Assembly: GCF_001273925.1 (NCBI RefSeq)
Contig: NZ_LIGG01000001.1
Span: forward strand, 2,590,754-2,639,877
DNA from: Bacillus sp. FJAT-27251
GTDB taxonomy: Bacteria > Bacillota > Bacilli > Bacillales > Cytobacillaceae
Direction: 5' to 3'
Length of the DNA: 49,124 nt
Part shown: positions 1 to 8,003 of the stretch, piece after piece
Layout: each line of letters opens with the position of its first letter
Numbering within the stretch: the first letter of the stretch is position 1
Position numbers and translations under genes: made by a program
The notes under the pieces: model-generated
What the model saw: the letters and a program-made list of their open reading frames with translations, nothing else
The model's database searches: none
Told to the model about the DNA's origin: nothing

Positions 1-2
1 AC

Positions 3-104
3 AGCCTCAAGACTCAAAATCACCAGAACGAGAGAAAAAGAGTCACTGACGAAAACTCGGGATCAAAAATTGAAGATGGAGGAAAAGAAATAGGGCAAAA
101 ATAG
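3..104 (+). CDS. Possible 3' tail of an upstream gene (partial)
   Basis: The window opens in a stretch with no obvious promoter. Frame 3 stays open to a TAG at 102-104 and encodes a very polar tail rich in Lys, Glu and Asn. The other two forward frames are also open here, to 49 and 93, so the assignment is weak. It could be noncoding leader of the acetyltransferase that follows. Confidence 0.2.
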   Translation, partial: SLKTQNHQNERKRVTDENSGSKIEDGGKEIGQK

Positions 105-163
105 TGGAGAATTGATTGAAGTTTGGATTAGAGAGATTGATCTGCTGGTTTGAAGGAGGTTAT

Positions 164-631
164 ATGCCATTGATTATTGGAAATATGAGCAAAGAATTTG
201 CCGAAGAGATTTTAAATTGGCAATACGATGCACCCTATGACTTTTATAACAATAAGCTGACTGCTGATGGATTAAAGGAAATGCTTGAAAATCAGTATTA
301 TGCAGTACTGGACCAAAATGATAAGTTGTTTGGCTTTTTTTGTATTGGAGACGCTGCAAAAGTACCTATTGGCATTCAATTAGGTGGCTATTCTGAGGAA
401 TTCATTGATATAGGGATTGGTATGAAACCTGAATTAACAGGTCAGGGATATGGTAATACATTCTTTTCCTTTATTCTTGGACATATCCAGGACAATTTCA
501 ACGATGGCCCAATTCGATTAACGGTGGCAAAGTTTAATCAAAGAGCCATTCATCTTTATGAGAAATTTGGATTTGTTAAGAAAATGGAGTTTAAGAAAGG
601 ATCTACTGCTTTTATAACCATGGTTAAATAG
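164..631 (+). CDS. GNAT family N-acetyltransferase
   Basis: This is a small acetyl-CoA-dependent acetyltransferase of about 155 residues, probably cytosolic, substrate unknown. The acetyl-CoA binding loop is visible as LTGQGYGN in the middle of the protein, followed by the amphipathic helix and a C-terminal NQRAIHLYEKFGF segment, which is the usual GNAT motif B. I chose the ATG at 164 because AAGGAGG lies four bases upstream; the longer frame from TTG 116 has no ribosome site and would place that Shine-Dalgarno inside the gene. It is followed directly by a copy of the dispersed 85-bp repeat, like many other small genes in this window. Confidence 0.9.
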   Translation: MPLIIGNMSKEFAEEILNWQYDAPYDFYNNKLTADGLKEMLENQYYAVLDQNDKLFGFFCIGDAAKVPIGIQLGGYSEEFIDIGIGMKPELTGQGYGNTFFSFILGHIQDNFNDGPIRLTVAKFNQRAIHLYEKFGFVKKMEFKKGSTAFITMVK

Positions 632-636
632 ATGTT

Positions 637-717
637 CTAAATGGGTGCGTTGATCCTGGGATGCGCGCCCTTTTTGTTGAATTCCTTATTGGACAAATGG
701 GTTCTATTGAATAAGGG
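637..717 (+). repeat. 85-bp structured repeat, copy 1
   Basis: The copy begins six bases after the GNAT stop. It has the GGGTGCG...TTTTTGTTGAATTCC core and ends in ATTGAATAAGG, pairing with the CCTTATTG arm just upstream. Its hairpin 1 is degenerate (GGGATGCGCGCCC). The last bases overlap the end of the convergent spo0E-like gene. Confidence 0.85.
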
Positions 718-901
718 ATGTTTTATTCGACTTAGTTAATAAAATTTGATATCTTGCAATAAAGCTATCTAGTTTTTGACTAAGTTCAATCGTCTTCTTA
801 CTTGTAAGCCCTTCCTTAAGACCGGTCTCAATCATCTCTTGTCGCAACAATTGAATGCTCTGAACAAGGTTGCTTTTTTCAACACTATTTGAGGATAACA
901 T
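704..901 (-). CDS. Spo0E-like aspartyl-phosphate phosphatase
   Basis: This is a small (65 aa) helical-hairpin protein of the Spo0E family, which dephosphorylates Spo0A-P and so delays sporulation. The diagnostic signature is LSQKLDSFIARYQ in the second helix (family SQxLD motif), preceded by a first helix ending in EMIETGLKEGLTSKKT. I start at the ATG at 901 because an AAAGGAG precedes it; the 22 codons further upstream have no ribosome site. Its C-terminal residues SLIQ and the stop codon are encoded by the end of repeat copy 1, so the repeat seems to have supplied the gene end. Such genes often occur as several paralogues per genome. Confidence 0.88.
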   Translation of the reverse strand: MLSSNSVEKSNLVQSIQLLRQEMIETGLKEGLTSKKTIELSQKLDSFIARYQILLTKSNKTSLIQ

Positions 902-1083
902 TGTAAATACGACTCCTTTTTCACTAAATACTAGAAAATAGTAACAGAAAATAGGAGGCTCTAACAAGTGCTTTTTACAAAATTGTACAAATAGTTTAAT
1001 AATGCAACAGTTTGTGCAACGATGTAATGGAAATTTTTACTATTAAAATAAAACAATAAAAGCTGCCAAGTGAGAACTAAAGA

Positions 1084-1127
1084 AAGAACTAAAAGGTGCA
1101 CTTTTTAAAGTGCACCTTTTAGTTCTT
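1084..1127. terminator. Long perfect hairpin, probable terminator of the Rieske gene
   Basis: Arms 1084-1104 and 1107-1127 are perfectly complementary over 21 bp with a 2-base loop. It lies 40 bp beyond the stop of the minus-strand Rieske gene. The T-rich run on the minus strand side is broken, so termination efficiency is uncertain. Confidence 0.6.
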
Positions 1128-1166
1128 CTATTATAACCCAAAAGGGGAATAGGCAGCCACTTTCCT

Positions 1167-2147
1167 TTACGCGGTCCCCAGTGTGACTCCCAATTTTTTC
1201 AGGTATTGACGATAGGCAATGCTCATTCGGTCTGATTTTAAGGACAGCTCTGCCTGAAGGTCGAGAGGAAGCTCTTCTGGTTTCTGATTTTCAACAATTG
1301 GCTTGTCCTGGGCGAAAATCATATCCTGAAAGTCGGTAATTTCCTTGTCGGTTTGGCCTGTTTCGTAGTTAAACGATAGAATTCCATAGGCAATCGATTT
1401 TTCTTCAGTAACAGGACTAATCATCAGGATAATCTTCATTTTGCTGTCTGTTTCCGGGTCCCGTTTTATGAACTGGACAACCAGGGGGCGCAGGACTTCA
1501 TAAGTATAATAGACATCCTTTGATTGGCCGGAGCCGTCGGGATCGGGCTGGAAGATTGAAATTTCATCGGAGAAAATCCGGCCATCTTCTACATGAACAT
1601 CGTAATCTCCAATGACGGGATGCTCCTCCACCCCAAGATAGCCTACATGGACAAAAGCAAGGTGGCCCACATCAAGGAAATTCTCCACGACTCTTGGCGG
1701 AAGAGCATTTACTTCCTGAGGGCCCCATAGCACATTTCGGTAGGTTTCATCGGCAAACTCGGGATAGGGAAAGAATTCCGGGTCGTTGTTATTCAAATTA
1801 ATCCAAACAAATCCGTATTCTTCTCTGCATAGGTATTTGATGGCTTTGGCTTTAAGCGGGATCGCCCGGCCTTCGGGAAGCTGCGGGATATGTGTACAGG
1901 ACCCTCCAGAGTTGAACTCCCAGCCGTGATAAGGGCAGACAAGATTGCCGTCCTTCACGCATCCTAATGACAGGGCGGCCCCGCGGTGGATGCAAAGGTC
2001 CTTGAAGGCGTGGACACCTTCTTCATTACGGAAAAGGACAATCCGCTCTCCCATGACAATCTTTTGAATTGGATCCTCTTTTACATCCTCTATTTTACAA
2101 GCAACAATCCAGTCATTTCTTAGTACTTCGTCTTCTAATCTTTTCAT
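1167..2147 (-). CDS. Rieske non-heme iron oxygenase, alpha subunit type
   Basis: This is a 326-residue terminal oxygenase that would hydroxylate or demethylate an organic substrate with O2 and electrons from a separate reductase, not encoded nearby. The Rieske [2Fe-2S] ligands are visible as CIHRG near residue 52 and CPYHGW about 17 residues later. The catalytic mononuclear iron site is the D-x2-H-x4-H pattern in NFLDVGHLAFVH near residue 160. I chose the ATG at 2147, behind GGAGGG; the frame extends 12 codons further without a ribosome site. It is divergent from an NCS2 nucleobase permease, with probable PurR boxes between them. This suggests a purine-type substrate, for example N-demethylation of methylxanthines as in NdmA-type Rieske enzymes. 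That substrate is inference only. Confidence 0.88.
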   Translation of the reverse strand: MKRLEDEVLRNDWIVACKIEDVKEDPIQKIVMGERIVLFRNEEGVHAFKDLCIHRGAALSLGCVKDGNLVCPYHGWEFNSGGSCTHIPQLPEGRAIPLKAKAIKYLCREEYGFVWINLNNNDPEFFPYPEFADETYRNVLWGPQEVNALPPRVVENFLDVGHLAFVHVGYLGVEEHPVIGDYDVHVEDGRIFSDEISIFQPDPDGSGQSKDVYYTYEVLRPLVVQFIKRDPETDSKMKIILMISPVTEEKSIAYGILSFNYETGQTDKEITDFQDMIFAQDKPIVENQKPEELPLDLQAELSLKSDRMSIAYRQYLKKLGVTLGTA

Positions 2148-2181
2148 GTTTATCCCTCCATGCTGAATTATTCTTGTCTTC

Positions 2182-2209
2182 ATTTTATAATGAATCAGAA
2201 AAAAGTCAA
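2182..2209 (-). promoter_or_regulatory. Probable SigA promoter of the Rieske gene
   Basis: On the minus strand TTGACT (2209-2204) and TAAAAT (2187-2182) are separated by 16 bp. It sits about 35 bp upstream of the Rieske start codon and abuts the PurBox pair. Confidence 0.55.
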
Positions 2210-2213
2210 CGCA

Positions 2214-2257
2214 AAAGACGAACGATTAAATATTGGTTAATTAAAATGTTCGTTTTT
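2214..2257. promoter_or_regulatory. Candidate PurR operator: two inverted PurBoxes
   Basis: Two inverted CGAAC-centred boxes face each other: AAAGACGAACGAT at 2214-2226, and AAAAACGAACATT on the minus strand at 2257-2245, 18 bp apart. The Bacillus PurBox consensus is AWWWCCGAACWWT, normally in inverted pairs 16-17 bp apart upstream of -35. Relative to the predicted permease start point they span about -83 to -40, matching the geometry known from the B. subtilis pur operon. Both divergent genes could be controlled. Confidence 0.6.
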
Positions 2258-2261
2258 AGTG

Positions 2262-2290
2262 TTTACTTTTCACAGTTTAGTCCTTATAAT
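2262..2290 (+). promoter_or_regulatory. Probable SigA promoter of the NCS2 permease
   Basis: TTTACT (2262-2267), a 17-bp spacer and a perfect TATAAT (2285-2290) predict transcription from about 2297. That gives a leader of about 80 nt with no riboswitch that I recognise. Confidence 0.65.
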
Positions 2291-2379
2291 TCAAGTGAGA
2301 AATGTCACACATATGTTGACTAAAACAGTTATAGAAGGGTTCGTTCAATTAAAATCTCAATAACGGGGGGAACTGAAAA

Positions 2380-3720
2380 ATGGAGAATAACAGTCAAAAT
2401 CCGAACATAACTGTAGGGGTTGATGAAAAGGTCGGATTCAGCAAGGCGATCCTGCTTGGCTTTCAGCATGTCCTGGCGATGGACCTTTACATCGCACCAA
2501 TCATTATCGCGGGCTTGCTGGCATTGGATACGATGAGCACGACCTTCTTTATTCAAATGTGCTTTCTGGCCGCAGGTGCTGCCACTTTGATTCAAACAAT
2601 CTGGGGAATTCGCCTTCCGGTCGTTCAAGGTCCTTCCTATGTACCGATTGGAGCGTTGGCTGCGATTGGCGGCAAGCTTGGGTTGGGGGCCGTGTTTGGA
2701 AGTCTCCTTCCTGGGGCGATTCTGATAGCGGTTCTGGGGTATCCGTTAAAGGTGTTTGCGAAAATTGTCCGTAAAATCATTCCGCCTCTTGTCGGAGGAA
2801 CTGTCATCGTCATCGTTGGAATCTCGCTGATGCCAAGTGCCTTTAACTCCATCTATCATGCTCCAGGAAATGTCGGCCATAACGTCATCATCGCAGCCGT
2901 CTCTGCAGCTGTCCTTGTCACATGCATGCTGCTGGGCAAAAAAGCGAAAGGGTACGGAACATTCTTCCGGTTGGTATCTGTAATTCTTGCGATCATTGCC
3001 GGTACCATTACAGCTTCCATTTTCGGCAGTGTTGATTTCTCGCCAGTAAAGGACGCAGCATGGGTCTCGCTTCCAAGCTTTTTCCCATTCGGCGCACCTG
3101 TGTTCGACCTTCAAGCCATGTTGACAATGGTATTTATTTATTTGATCATTCTCATTGAAACAACGGGTACATGGTTTGTCGTCTCGACTGTAACAGGCAG
3201 TGAACTGGATGATGAAAAGCTGAACAGAGCCTCGGCAGGAGAGGGGATTGGCTGCCTTGTCGGCGGACTGTTTGGGGGAACTCCGATGACCGGTTACTCT
3301 TCCAATGCGGGAATCCTCGCCATTACCGGCGTAGCAAGCAGAATGGTGATCATCTGTGCCGGAGTGATTCTTGTTATTCTAGGTCTCATTCCCAAACTAT
3401 CCGCGATTATCACATGCATCCCTGAACCAGTGATTAACGGGATTTTTGGAATCGTATGTGTAGCGATTGTCATGAACGGCTTAAAAGTGATTCAGCATAT
3501 AGACATCAATGACCGCAATATGATGGTTATCGGAATCCCGATTTTATTGACACTTGGCACCGTCGTTCTTCCTAAAGAAATTCTTTACAGTTTGCCTGAC
3601 TTTGCGAACTATATCCTTTCTTCAGGAACGGCTGTAGGTGCTATCGCCGTGCTGGTACTGAACTTAATTATCCCGAATGAGAAGGTTCCTTCAACTGAAC
3701 CAGCCCAAAAATCAGCATAA
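2380..3720 (+). CDS. NCS2 (uracil/xanthine-type) nucleobase permease
   Basis: This is an integral membrane proton-coupled nucleobase transporter of 446 residues, a typical length for the NCS2/NAT family, with about 12-14 hydrophobic segments. The N-terminal GFQHVLAMD segment corresponds to the family QH motif in TM1. The transport signature is recognisable as SNAGILAITGVASR near residue 308, matching the NAT motif N-x-G-x4-T. The ETTGTWFVVS segment near residue 262 is the TM8 substrate region. The start is the ATG behind GGGGGG. Opposite-strand partner is the Rieske oxygenase. The PurBox pair, if real, supports a purine such as xanthine or a methylxanthine as cargo rather than uracil. Confidence 0.92.
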   Translation: MENNSQNPNITVGVDEKVGFSKAILLGFQHVLAMDLYIAPIIIAGLLALDTMSTTFFIQMCFLAAGAATLIQTIWGIRLPVVQGPSYVPIGALAAIGGKLGLGAVFGSLLPGAILIAVLGYPLKVFAKIVRKIIPPLVGGTVIVIVGISLMPSAFNSIYHAPGNVGHNVIIAAVSAAVLVTCMLLGKKAKGYGTFFRLVSVILAIIAGTITASIFGSVDFSPVKDAAWVSLPSFFPFGAPVFDLQAMLTMVFIYLIILIETTGTWFVVSTVTGSELDDEKLNRASAGEGIGCLVGGLFGGTPMTGYSSNAGILAITGVASRMVIICAGVILVILGLIPKLSAIITCIPEPVINGIFGIVCVAIVMNGLKVIQHIDINDRNMMVIGIPILLTLGTVVLPKEILYSLPDFANYILSSGTAVGAIAVLVLNLIIPNEKVPSTEPAQKSA

Positions 3721-3735
3721 AGAATTTTCTGCTTG

Positions 3736-3773
3736 AAAAGACCCCTTTGCATGAACTCGCCAAGGGGTCTTTT
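3736..3773 (+). terminator. Rho-independent terminator after the permease
   Basis: AAAAGACCCCTT (3736-3747) pairs with AAGGGGTCTTTT (3762-3773); A- and T-tracts on the two sides allow function in both directions. Confidence 0.85.
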
Positions 3774-3818
3774 AAAACCAATTGGCGTTTTACCAATGTG
3801 AGATTATGATTTAATTGA

Positions 3819-3847
3819 TTGACAAAAAATTTAACTCTTGATAAAAT
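3819..3847 (+). promoter_or_regulatory. Probable SigA promoter of the glycine-riboswitch transcript
   Basis: TTGACA at 3819-3824, a 17-bp spacer and TAAAAT at 3842-3847. Transcription would begin near 3854, about 80 nt upstream of the aptamer. Confidence 0.7.
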
Positions 3848-3934
3848 CATCTATTATTCGAAGATAACATTTTTATAAAATTTAATAAGCAGTTAGCTAT
3901 GAATGTTATGGGATCAAAACTATAGCAGGAGCAG

Positions 3935-4001
3935 CTTCTGGAGAGATCGCGGGAATTGCGCGGCGCCGAAGGGTTCACAATCTCAGGCAAAAGGACAGAA
4001 G
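3935..4001 (+). promoter_or_regulatory. Glycine riboswitch, single aptamer
   Basis: The segment carries the conserved glycine aptamer blocks: CTGGAGAGA, then GCGCCGAAGG, then AATCTCAGGCAAAAGGACAG. P1 can form between CTTCTG (3935-3940) and CAGAAG (3996-4001). Only one aptamer is visible, whereas many glycine riboswitches are tandem. A terminator hairpin follows 75 nt downstream, before an amino-acid permease start. Glycine-dependent control of uptake is therefore likely; whether glycine turns the gene on or off cannot be read directly. Confidence 0.88.
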
Positions 4002-4075
4002 AGTACAGAATATTTATTTGTTATTTTAATAATTATTATTATTTTTATAATAAAATTATTCTTATTCTTTTATCT

Positions 4076-4107
4076 AAGAGATTGGAGTGCATCCAATCTC
4101 TTTTTTT
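4076..4107 (+). terminator. Intrinsic terminator in the riboswitch leader
   Basis: AAGAGATTGGA (4076-4086) pairs with TCCAATCTCTT (4092-4102), followed by a T run. It lies between the glycine aptamer and the permease ribosome site, so it is the probable expression platform. The intervening 55 nt are almost pure A/T. Confidence 0.85.
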
Positions 4108-4145
4108 ATTGGTTTTATTAATTCATCACGTAGGAGGAGTCAGGA

Positions 4146-5531
4146 TTGGCACAACAAGAATTAAAGAGAGACTTAGCAAATCGGCATGTTCAATTAATTG
4201 CAATTGGAGGCACCATTGGTACGGGATTATTCTTGGGCTCTGGTAAAGCCATACAACTCGCAGGCCCATCCATCATTCTTGCTTATTTAATCGTGGGGGT
4301 TGCCCTGTTTTTTGTTATGAGGGCACTAGGGGAACTGCTGTTGTCCAAAGCAGGTTACCTTTCGTTTACGGATATTGCTCAGGATTATCTTGGACCACGG
4401 GCAGCCTTCATAACCGGATGGACATATTGGTTTTGTTGGATTGTGACCGCCATGGCCGATATTATTGCAGTTGGTGTTTATGTACAATATTGGTTTGATA
4501 TTCCGCAGTGGGTACCTGCCATCATCTGTTTGATTATTTTATTAGGCCTTAACCTATTAACTGTTAAGCTTTTTGGAGAATTGGAGTTTTGGTTTGCTTT
4601 AATAAAGGTCATTACTATTCTCGCTTTAATTGTGGTGGGAGTTATCTTGTTAGTGATAGGCTTCGAGACAAATACAGGAAGGGTTACAGTTGAAAATCTT
4701 TGGGAACATGGTGGTATGTTTCCGAACGGTATTTCAGGTTTCCTGCTTTCTTTGCAATTAGTTGTATTTGCCTTTGTCGGTATGGAATTGGTCGGTGTAT
4801 CTGCTGCGGAAACATCCAATCCGGAAAAAAACATCCCCTCGGCCATTAATAAAATTCCTTTGAGGATTCTGTTTTTCTACGTTGGGGCACTTATAATCCT
4901 TCTATCTATTAACCCATGGACAGAACTTAATGCAACAGAAAGCCCTTTTGTTAAAACGTTCGGTTTAGTTGGAATTCCTATTGCCGCAGGAATTATCAAT
5001 TTTGTCGTATTAACTGCAGCCGCTTCAGCCGGAAACAGCGGGATGTTTTCAACAAGCCGGATGCTATATAACCTAAGCAACAATAAGCAGGCACCATCAA
5101 GTTTTTCAAAACTGAATAAAAATCATGTGCCAGCAAACGGTTTATGGGTGTCCACACTTGTCGTATCAGTAGGAGCTCTTTTGAGTAAACTCCTGCCGGA
5201 ACAGGCTTTTGGAATCGTAACCTCCATTAGTGCGATTTGTTTCATTTGGGTATGGAGTGTTATTCTGCTTTCTCATTTAAAATATAAAAAAACATGTCCG
5301 GAATTACATGCAAAATCGAAATTCAAAGCTCCACTGACACCATTTATTAATTATGCTGTCCTGGCGATGTTTGCTGTTATTCTAATTATTATGCTGATTG
5401 CAGATGAAACGCGGCCTGCGTTATTGCTGACACCTATCTGGTTTATACTATTATATGCTTTGTATTCTTCTCGAAAAAAGAAAGAAGAAAATGGAAGCAT
5501 AAATATCAGCATAGAATCATCAATAAAATAA
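4146..5531 (+). CDS. APC-family amino acid permease (glycine/alanine/serine type)
   Basis: This 461-residue, 12-TM importer belongs to the amino acid transporter branch of the APC superfamily (CycA, AapA, GabP, AnsP relatives). The family N-terminus is clear: ANRHVQLIAIGGTIGTGLFLGSG, with the unwound TM1 glycine motif IGGTIGTGLF. The TM6-TM7 region VVFAFVGMELVGVSAAET is also typical. Start is TTG 4146, seven bases after GGAGGAG. The leader has a glycine riboswitch and terminator, so glycine, and perhaps D-alanine or D-serine as for CycA, is the likely cargo. The gene appears monocistronic. Confidence 0.92.
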   Translation: MAQQELKRDLANRHVQLIAIGGTIGTGLFLGSGKAIQLAGPSIILAYLIVGVALFFVMRALGELLLSKAGYLSFTDIAQDYLGPRAAFITGWTYWFCWIVTAMADIIAVGVYVQYWFDIPQWVPAIICLIILLGLNLLTVKLFGELEFWFALIKVITILALIVVGVILLVIGFETNTGRVTVENLWEHGGMFPNGISGFLLSLQLVVFAFVGMELVGVSAAETSNPEKNIPSAINKIPLRILFFYVGALIILLSINPWTELNATESPFVKTFGLVGIPIAAGIINFVVLTAAASAGNSGMFSTSRMLYNLSNNKQAPSSFSKLNKNHVPANGLWVSTLVVSVGALLSKLLPEQAFGIVTSISAICFIWVWSVILLSHLKYKKTCPELHAKSKFKAPLTPFINYAVLAMFAVILIIMLIADETRPALLLTPIWFILLYALYSSRKKKEENGSINISIESSIK

Positions 5532-5607
5532 TTTATATGCCATTTTGCCGGGGGCTGTAAAATCGCTCCTTTATCAGACTGGGCGAACGGAACCAAAAGT
5601 AAAATAA

Positions 5608-5643
5608 AAAGGGTGATTGCCTTTCTGTCAGCAATCACCCTTT
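5608..5643. terminator. Hairpin terminator between permease and kinase genes
   Basis: AAAGGGTGATTGC (5608-5620) pairs with GCAATCACCCTTT (5631-5643), a 13-bp stem. The T-tract on the plus side is short (TTTG), and an A-rich tract precedes it. The remaining 240 bp up to the kinase start holds no gene that I can support; a TTGTTT...TACTAT pair near 5729-5757 may be its promoter. Confidence 0.65.
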
Positions 5644-5884
5644 GTGAACTTTAAGGGAAGGAATATGACTTTTTTATAATAATGGCAAGAGGCACAAATT
5701 CAATGCCAAAAAATTTCTTGATCATGCGTTGTTTAACTTAAGGGACTATTATACTATAGAAAATATAATGTATATTTTGATGGTTCAATCTTTGAAAAAG
5801 TTTTCTGAAAATTCCAGAAATGCATTCACTGTATTGGTAAAGCGATTGTTAATCCTTAGATCAAAGAAAGATTGGTGTCGCTGT

Positions 5885-7162
5885 ATGGATCTATATACGA
5901 AAGAATTAATTATCAGTTTTTTACTAGCTTTATTTCCTTTGTTCATATGGCAATTGTTTTATCTTTTACATTATATTTATCAATTTCAATGGGTTAAAAA
6001 GTGGATGTTTGCAGTTTTTCCGCTACTCTCCATTATTTTATGTATGACATTTCCTATTGCTTTAATTGAACCTTTAATTCTAGATCTCCGAAGGATTCCC
6101 CTGATTTTAGGCACCCTATATGGAGGATATAGGGTAGGGTTTTTGTTATTAATTGTGATAATATCTCTTCACTATTTATTCGGGGGAGAAGCATTTTATA
6201 ATTCATATTTTATTTTGTTATTAACAGCTGTATGTGCAGGATTACTCTCCAGGTATTATGTAAAGGTATCTCTCAAAAAGAAAATATTGATAAGTAGTTC
6301 ACTAATCCTACTTTCGTTAGTAGTATTTCCAACTCAAACACTCGTTAGTTCTGGGGTAATGACCAATATTCGAATAGAACATCTGCTCATTAATGTTATA
6401 AGCATGGTGATTTTTACTGTTTTAGCTGAGGTCATCATGTTTAATTTTGATTTGTTGCAAAAATCAATGAAAGCACAGAAATTAGAAGTTGCAAGTAATC
6501 TTGCAGCCAGTATTTCTCATGAAATTGGAAATCCACTTACCGCCACTAGAGGATTTATCCAACTTCTATCAGATGAAAAAATTTCATTTGAGACAAGGGA
6601 GAGGTATCTGAAAATCGCAGCACAAGAATTGGATCAAGCAATAGACACAATCAATGATTATTTAATTTTTGCAAATCCAGCATATAAAGAAAAAGAAGAA
6701 GTGTTTATTTTTAAAGAACTAAAACATGTGGTTGAGGTCCTTAGTCCCTTGGCGAAATTTAATAATGTTAAAATAAATACTTCCCTAATAGGGAATGAGG
6801 ATTATTATGTTTTAGGAGAACGAAAAAAATTCAATCAATGTCTTCTGAATTTCGTGAAGAATGGAATTGAATCCATGCCAAAAGGCGGGGAATTACAAAT
6901 TTGTTTAAACAGTGAAGGGGCATCTACTATTAATCTTTCGATAAAAGATGAAGGAATTGGTATGTCCAAGCAACAAATGAACCGCCTGGGTGAACCTTAT
7001 TTTACGACTAAAGAAAACGGAACTGGATTGGGATTGATGGTTGCGTACAGTGTTATCAAAAGCATGGGTGGGGAAATCGATGTGCAAAGCGAACTTGGGA
7101 AAGGGACCTGTATTTCTATAAATCTCCCCCAATACTTTCATCCTGTTAGCCGAGTTAATTAA
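5885..7162 (+). CDS. Membrane sensor histidine kinase (5TM-LYT type, sporulation-kinase-like)
   Basis: This is an orphan two-component sensor kinase of about 425 residues. The first 190 residues hold about six hydrophobic helices resembling the 5TM-5TMR_LYT module of LytS and KinB-like proteins. The dimerisation/phosphoacceptor helix has ASISHEIGNPLTATRGFIQLL with the phosphorylatable His. The ATPase follows with the N box (FVKNGIESMPKGG), G1 (DEGIGMS) and G2 (GTGLGL). No response regulator is adjacent, which fits a phosphorelay kinase feeding Spo0F, as with KinB. The start is uncertain: the ATG at 5885 begins just before the first TM helix but has a poor ribosome site, and a TTG at 5729 would add 52 residues. 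Confidence 0.85.
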   Translation: MDLYTKELIISFLLALFPLFIWQLFYLLHYIYQFQWVKKWMFAVFPLLSIILCMTFPIALIEPLILDLRRIPLILGTLYGGYRVGFLLLIVIISLHYLFGGEAFYNSYFILLLTAVCAGLLSRYYVKVSLKKKILISSSLILLSLVVFPTQTLVSSGVMTNIRIEHLLINVISMVIFTVLAEVIMFNFDLLQKSMKAQKLEVASNLAASISHEIGNPLTATRGFIQLLSDEKISFETRERYLKIAAQELDQAIDTINDYLIFANPAYKEKEEVFIFKELKHVVEVLSPLAKFNNVKINTSLIGNEDYYVLGERKKFNQCLLNFVKNGIESMPKGGELQICLNSEGASTINLSIKDEGIGMSKQQMNRLGEPYFTTKENGTGLGLMVAYSVIKSMGGEIDVQSELGKGTCISINLPQYFHPVSRVN

Positions 7163-7226
7163 AGGATTCAGAAACCAAATGTTTATGGTAAAGGTCAATA
7201 TTTGTATTCGTAAAAGGAGATTACTT

Positions 7227-7847
7227 TTGAATATTTTAATTTTAGGAGCAACTGGACGAGTTGGAAGTCAAATGGTTAACTATGCTCTTCATGACAGACA
7301 TCATGTTACTGCATTAGTTCGTACTCCAGAAAAGATTCAAATAAATAATGAAAAATTAACTATTATTCGAGGTAATGTTTTAAATAAAAATGATATCGTA
7401 GGTGCAATGTACGGGATTGATGTAGTTATTAGTGCGCTAAATACTGATGGAGCAACAACTTTGTCTGAAAGTATGCCACACATTATTGAGGCAATGGAAA
7501 ACGAAGGCATACAACGGATTATTACTATAGGAACTGCAGGTATCCTGCAAAGTAGAACCAACCCAAAGTTACTGCGTTATCAGTCAAGTGAATCAAAGCG
7601 TAAATCAACCCGTGCAGCAGAAGAACATCATAAAGTTTATGATATGCTGAAACAATCGACACTTGATTGGACGATTGTATGTCCTACATATTTACCCGAT
7701 GGAGAAAGAGAAGGTCAATATCGAATTGAACGAAATTTTTTGCCAGAAGGTGGAATGAAAATATCCGTTTCTGATACAGCGGAATTTAGTTATCGTCAAA
7801 TAGAAAATACTGATTATGTCCAATCACGTGTAGGAATTGCCTACTAA
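7227..7847 (+). CDS. NAD(P)-binding atypical SDR (NmrA-like)
   Basis: A 206-residue Rossmann-fold protein of the atypical short-chain dehydrogenase group, similar to NmrA-like and flavin-reductase-like proteins. The dinucleotide-binding loop is GATGRVGSQ at residues 7-15. The segment ALVRTPEK after strand 2 suggests NADP preference through its Arg. There is no canonical YxxxK catalytic pair, as expected for this group, which includes redox sensors and reductases. Start is TTG 7227, seven bases after AAAAGGAGA. A fragment of the 85-bp repeat follows. Substrate unknown. Confidence 0.85.
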   Translation: MNILILGATGRVGSQMVNYALHDRHHVTALVRTPEKIQINNEKLTIIRGNVLNKNDIVGAMYGIDVVISALNTDGATTLSESMPHIIEAMENEGIQRIITIGTAGILQSRTNPKLLRYQSSESKRKSTRAAEEHHKVYDMLKQSTLDWTIVCPTYLPDGEREGQYRIERNFLPEGGMKISVSDTAEFSYRQIENTDYVQSRVGIAY

Positions 7848-7908
7848 TAATATTCTCTTGCACTACTACTTGCTGTCAGAAGGCAAAATTTATTGTTTGT
7901 GAAATAAT

Positions 7909-7939
7909 GTCTTAAACAAACGGGGCAGGATTGTGAAAG
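7909..7939 (+). repeat. 85-bp repeat, 3'-half fragment
   Basis: The AAACAAACGGGGCAGG block, with flanking bases, matches the second half of the repeat. The terminator-hairpin half is absent. Confidence 0.55.
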
Positions 7940-8003
7940 CAGGAATTTCATCAATAGGTAGCGAAAGTTAGAATTATATTTTCACTTTGGGAGATGCATA
8001 AAA

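Noticed and set aside
3925-4107. T-box leader before the amino-acid permease
   Set aside because: No T-box sequence or specifier loop; the conserved blocks are those of the glycine aptamer.
5729-5884. N-terminal 52-residue extension of the sensor kinase
   Set aside because: It starts with a TTG lacking a ribosome site, overlaps a promoter-like segment and adds no recognisable domain.
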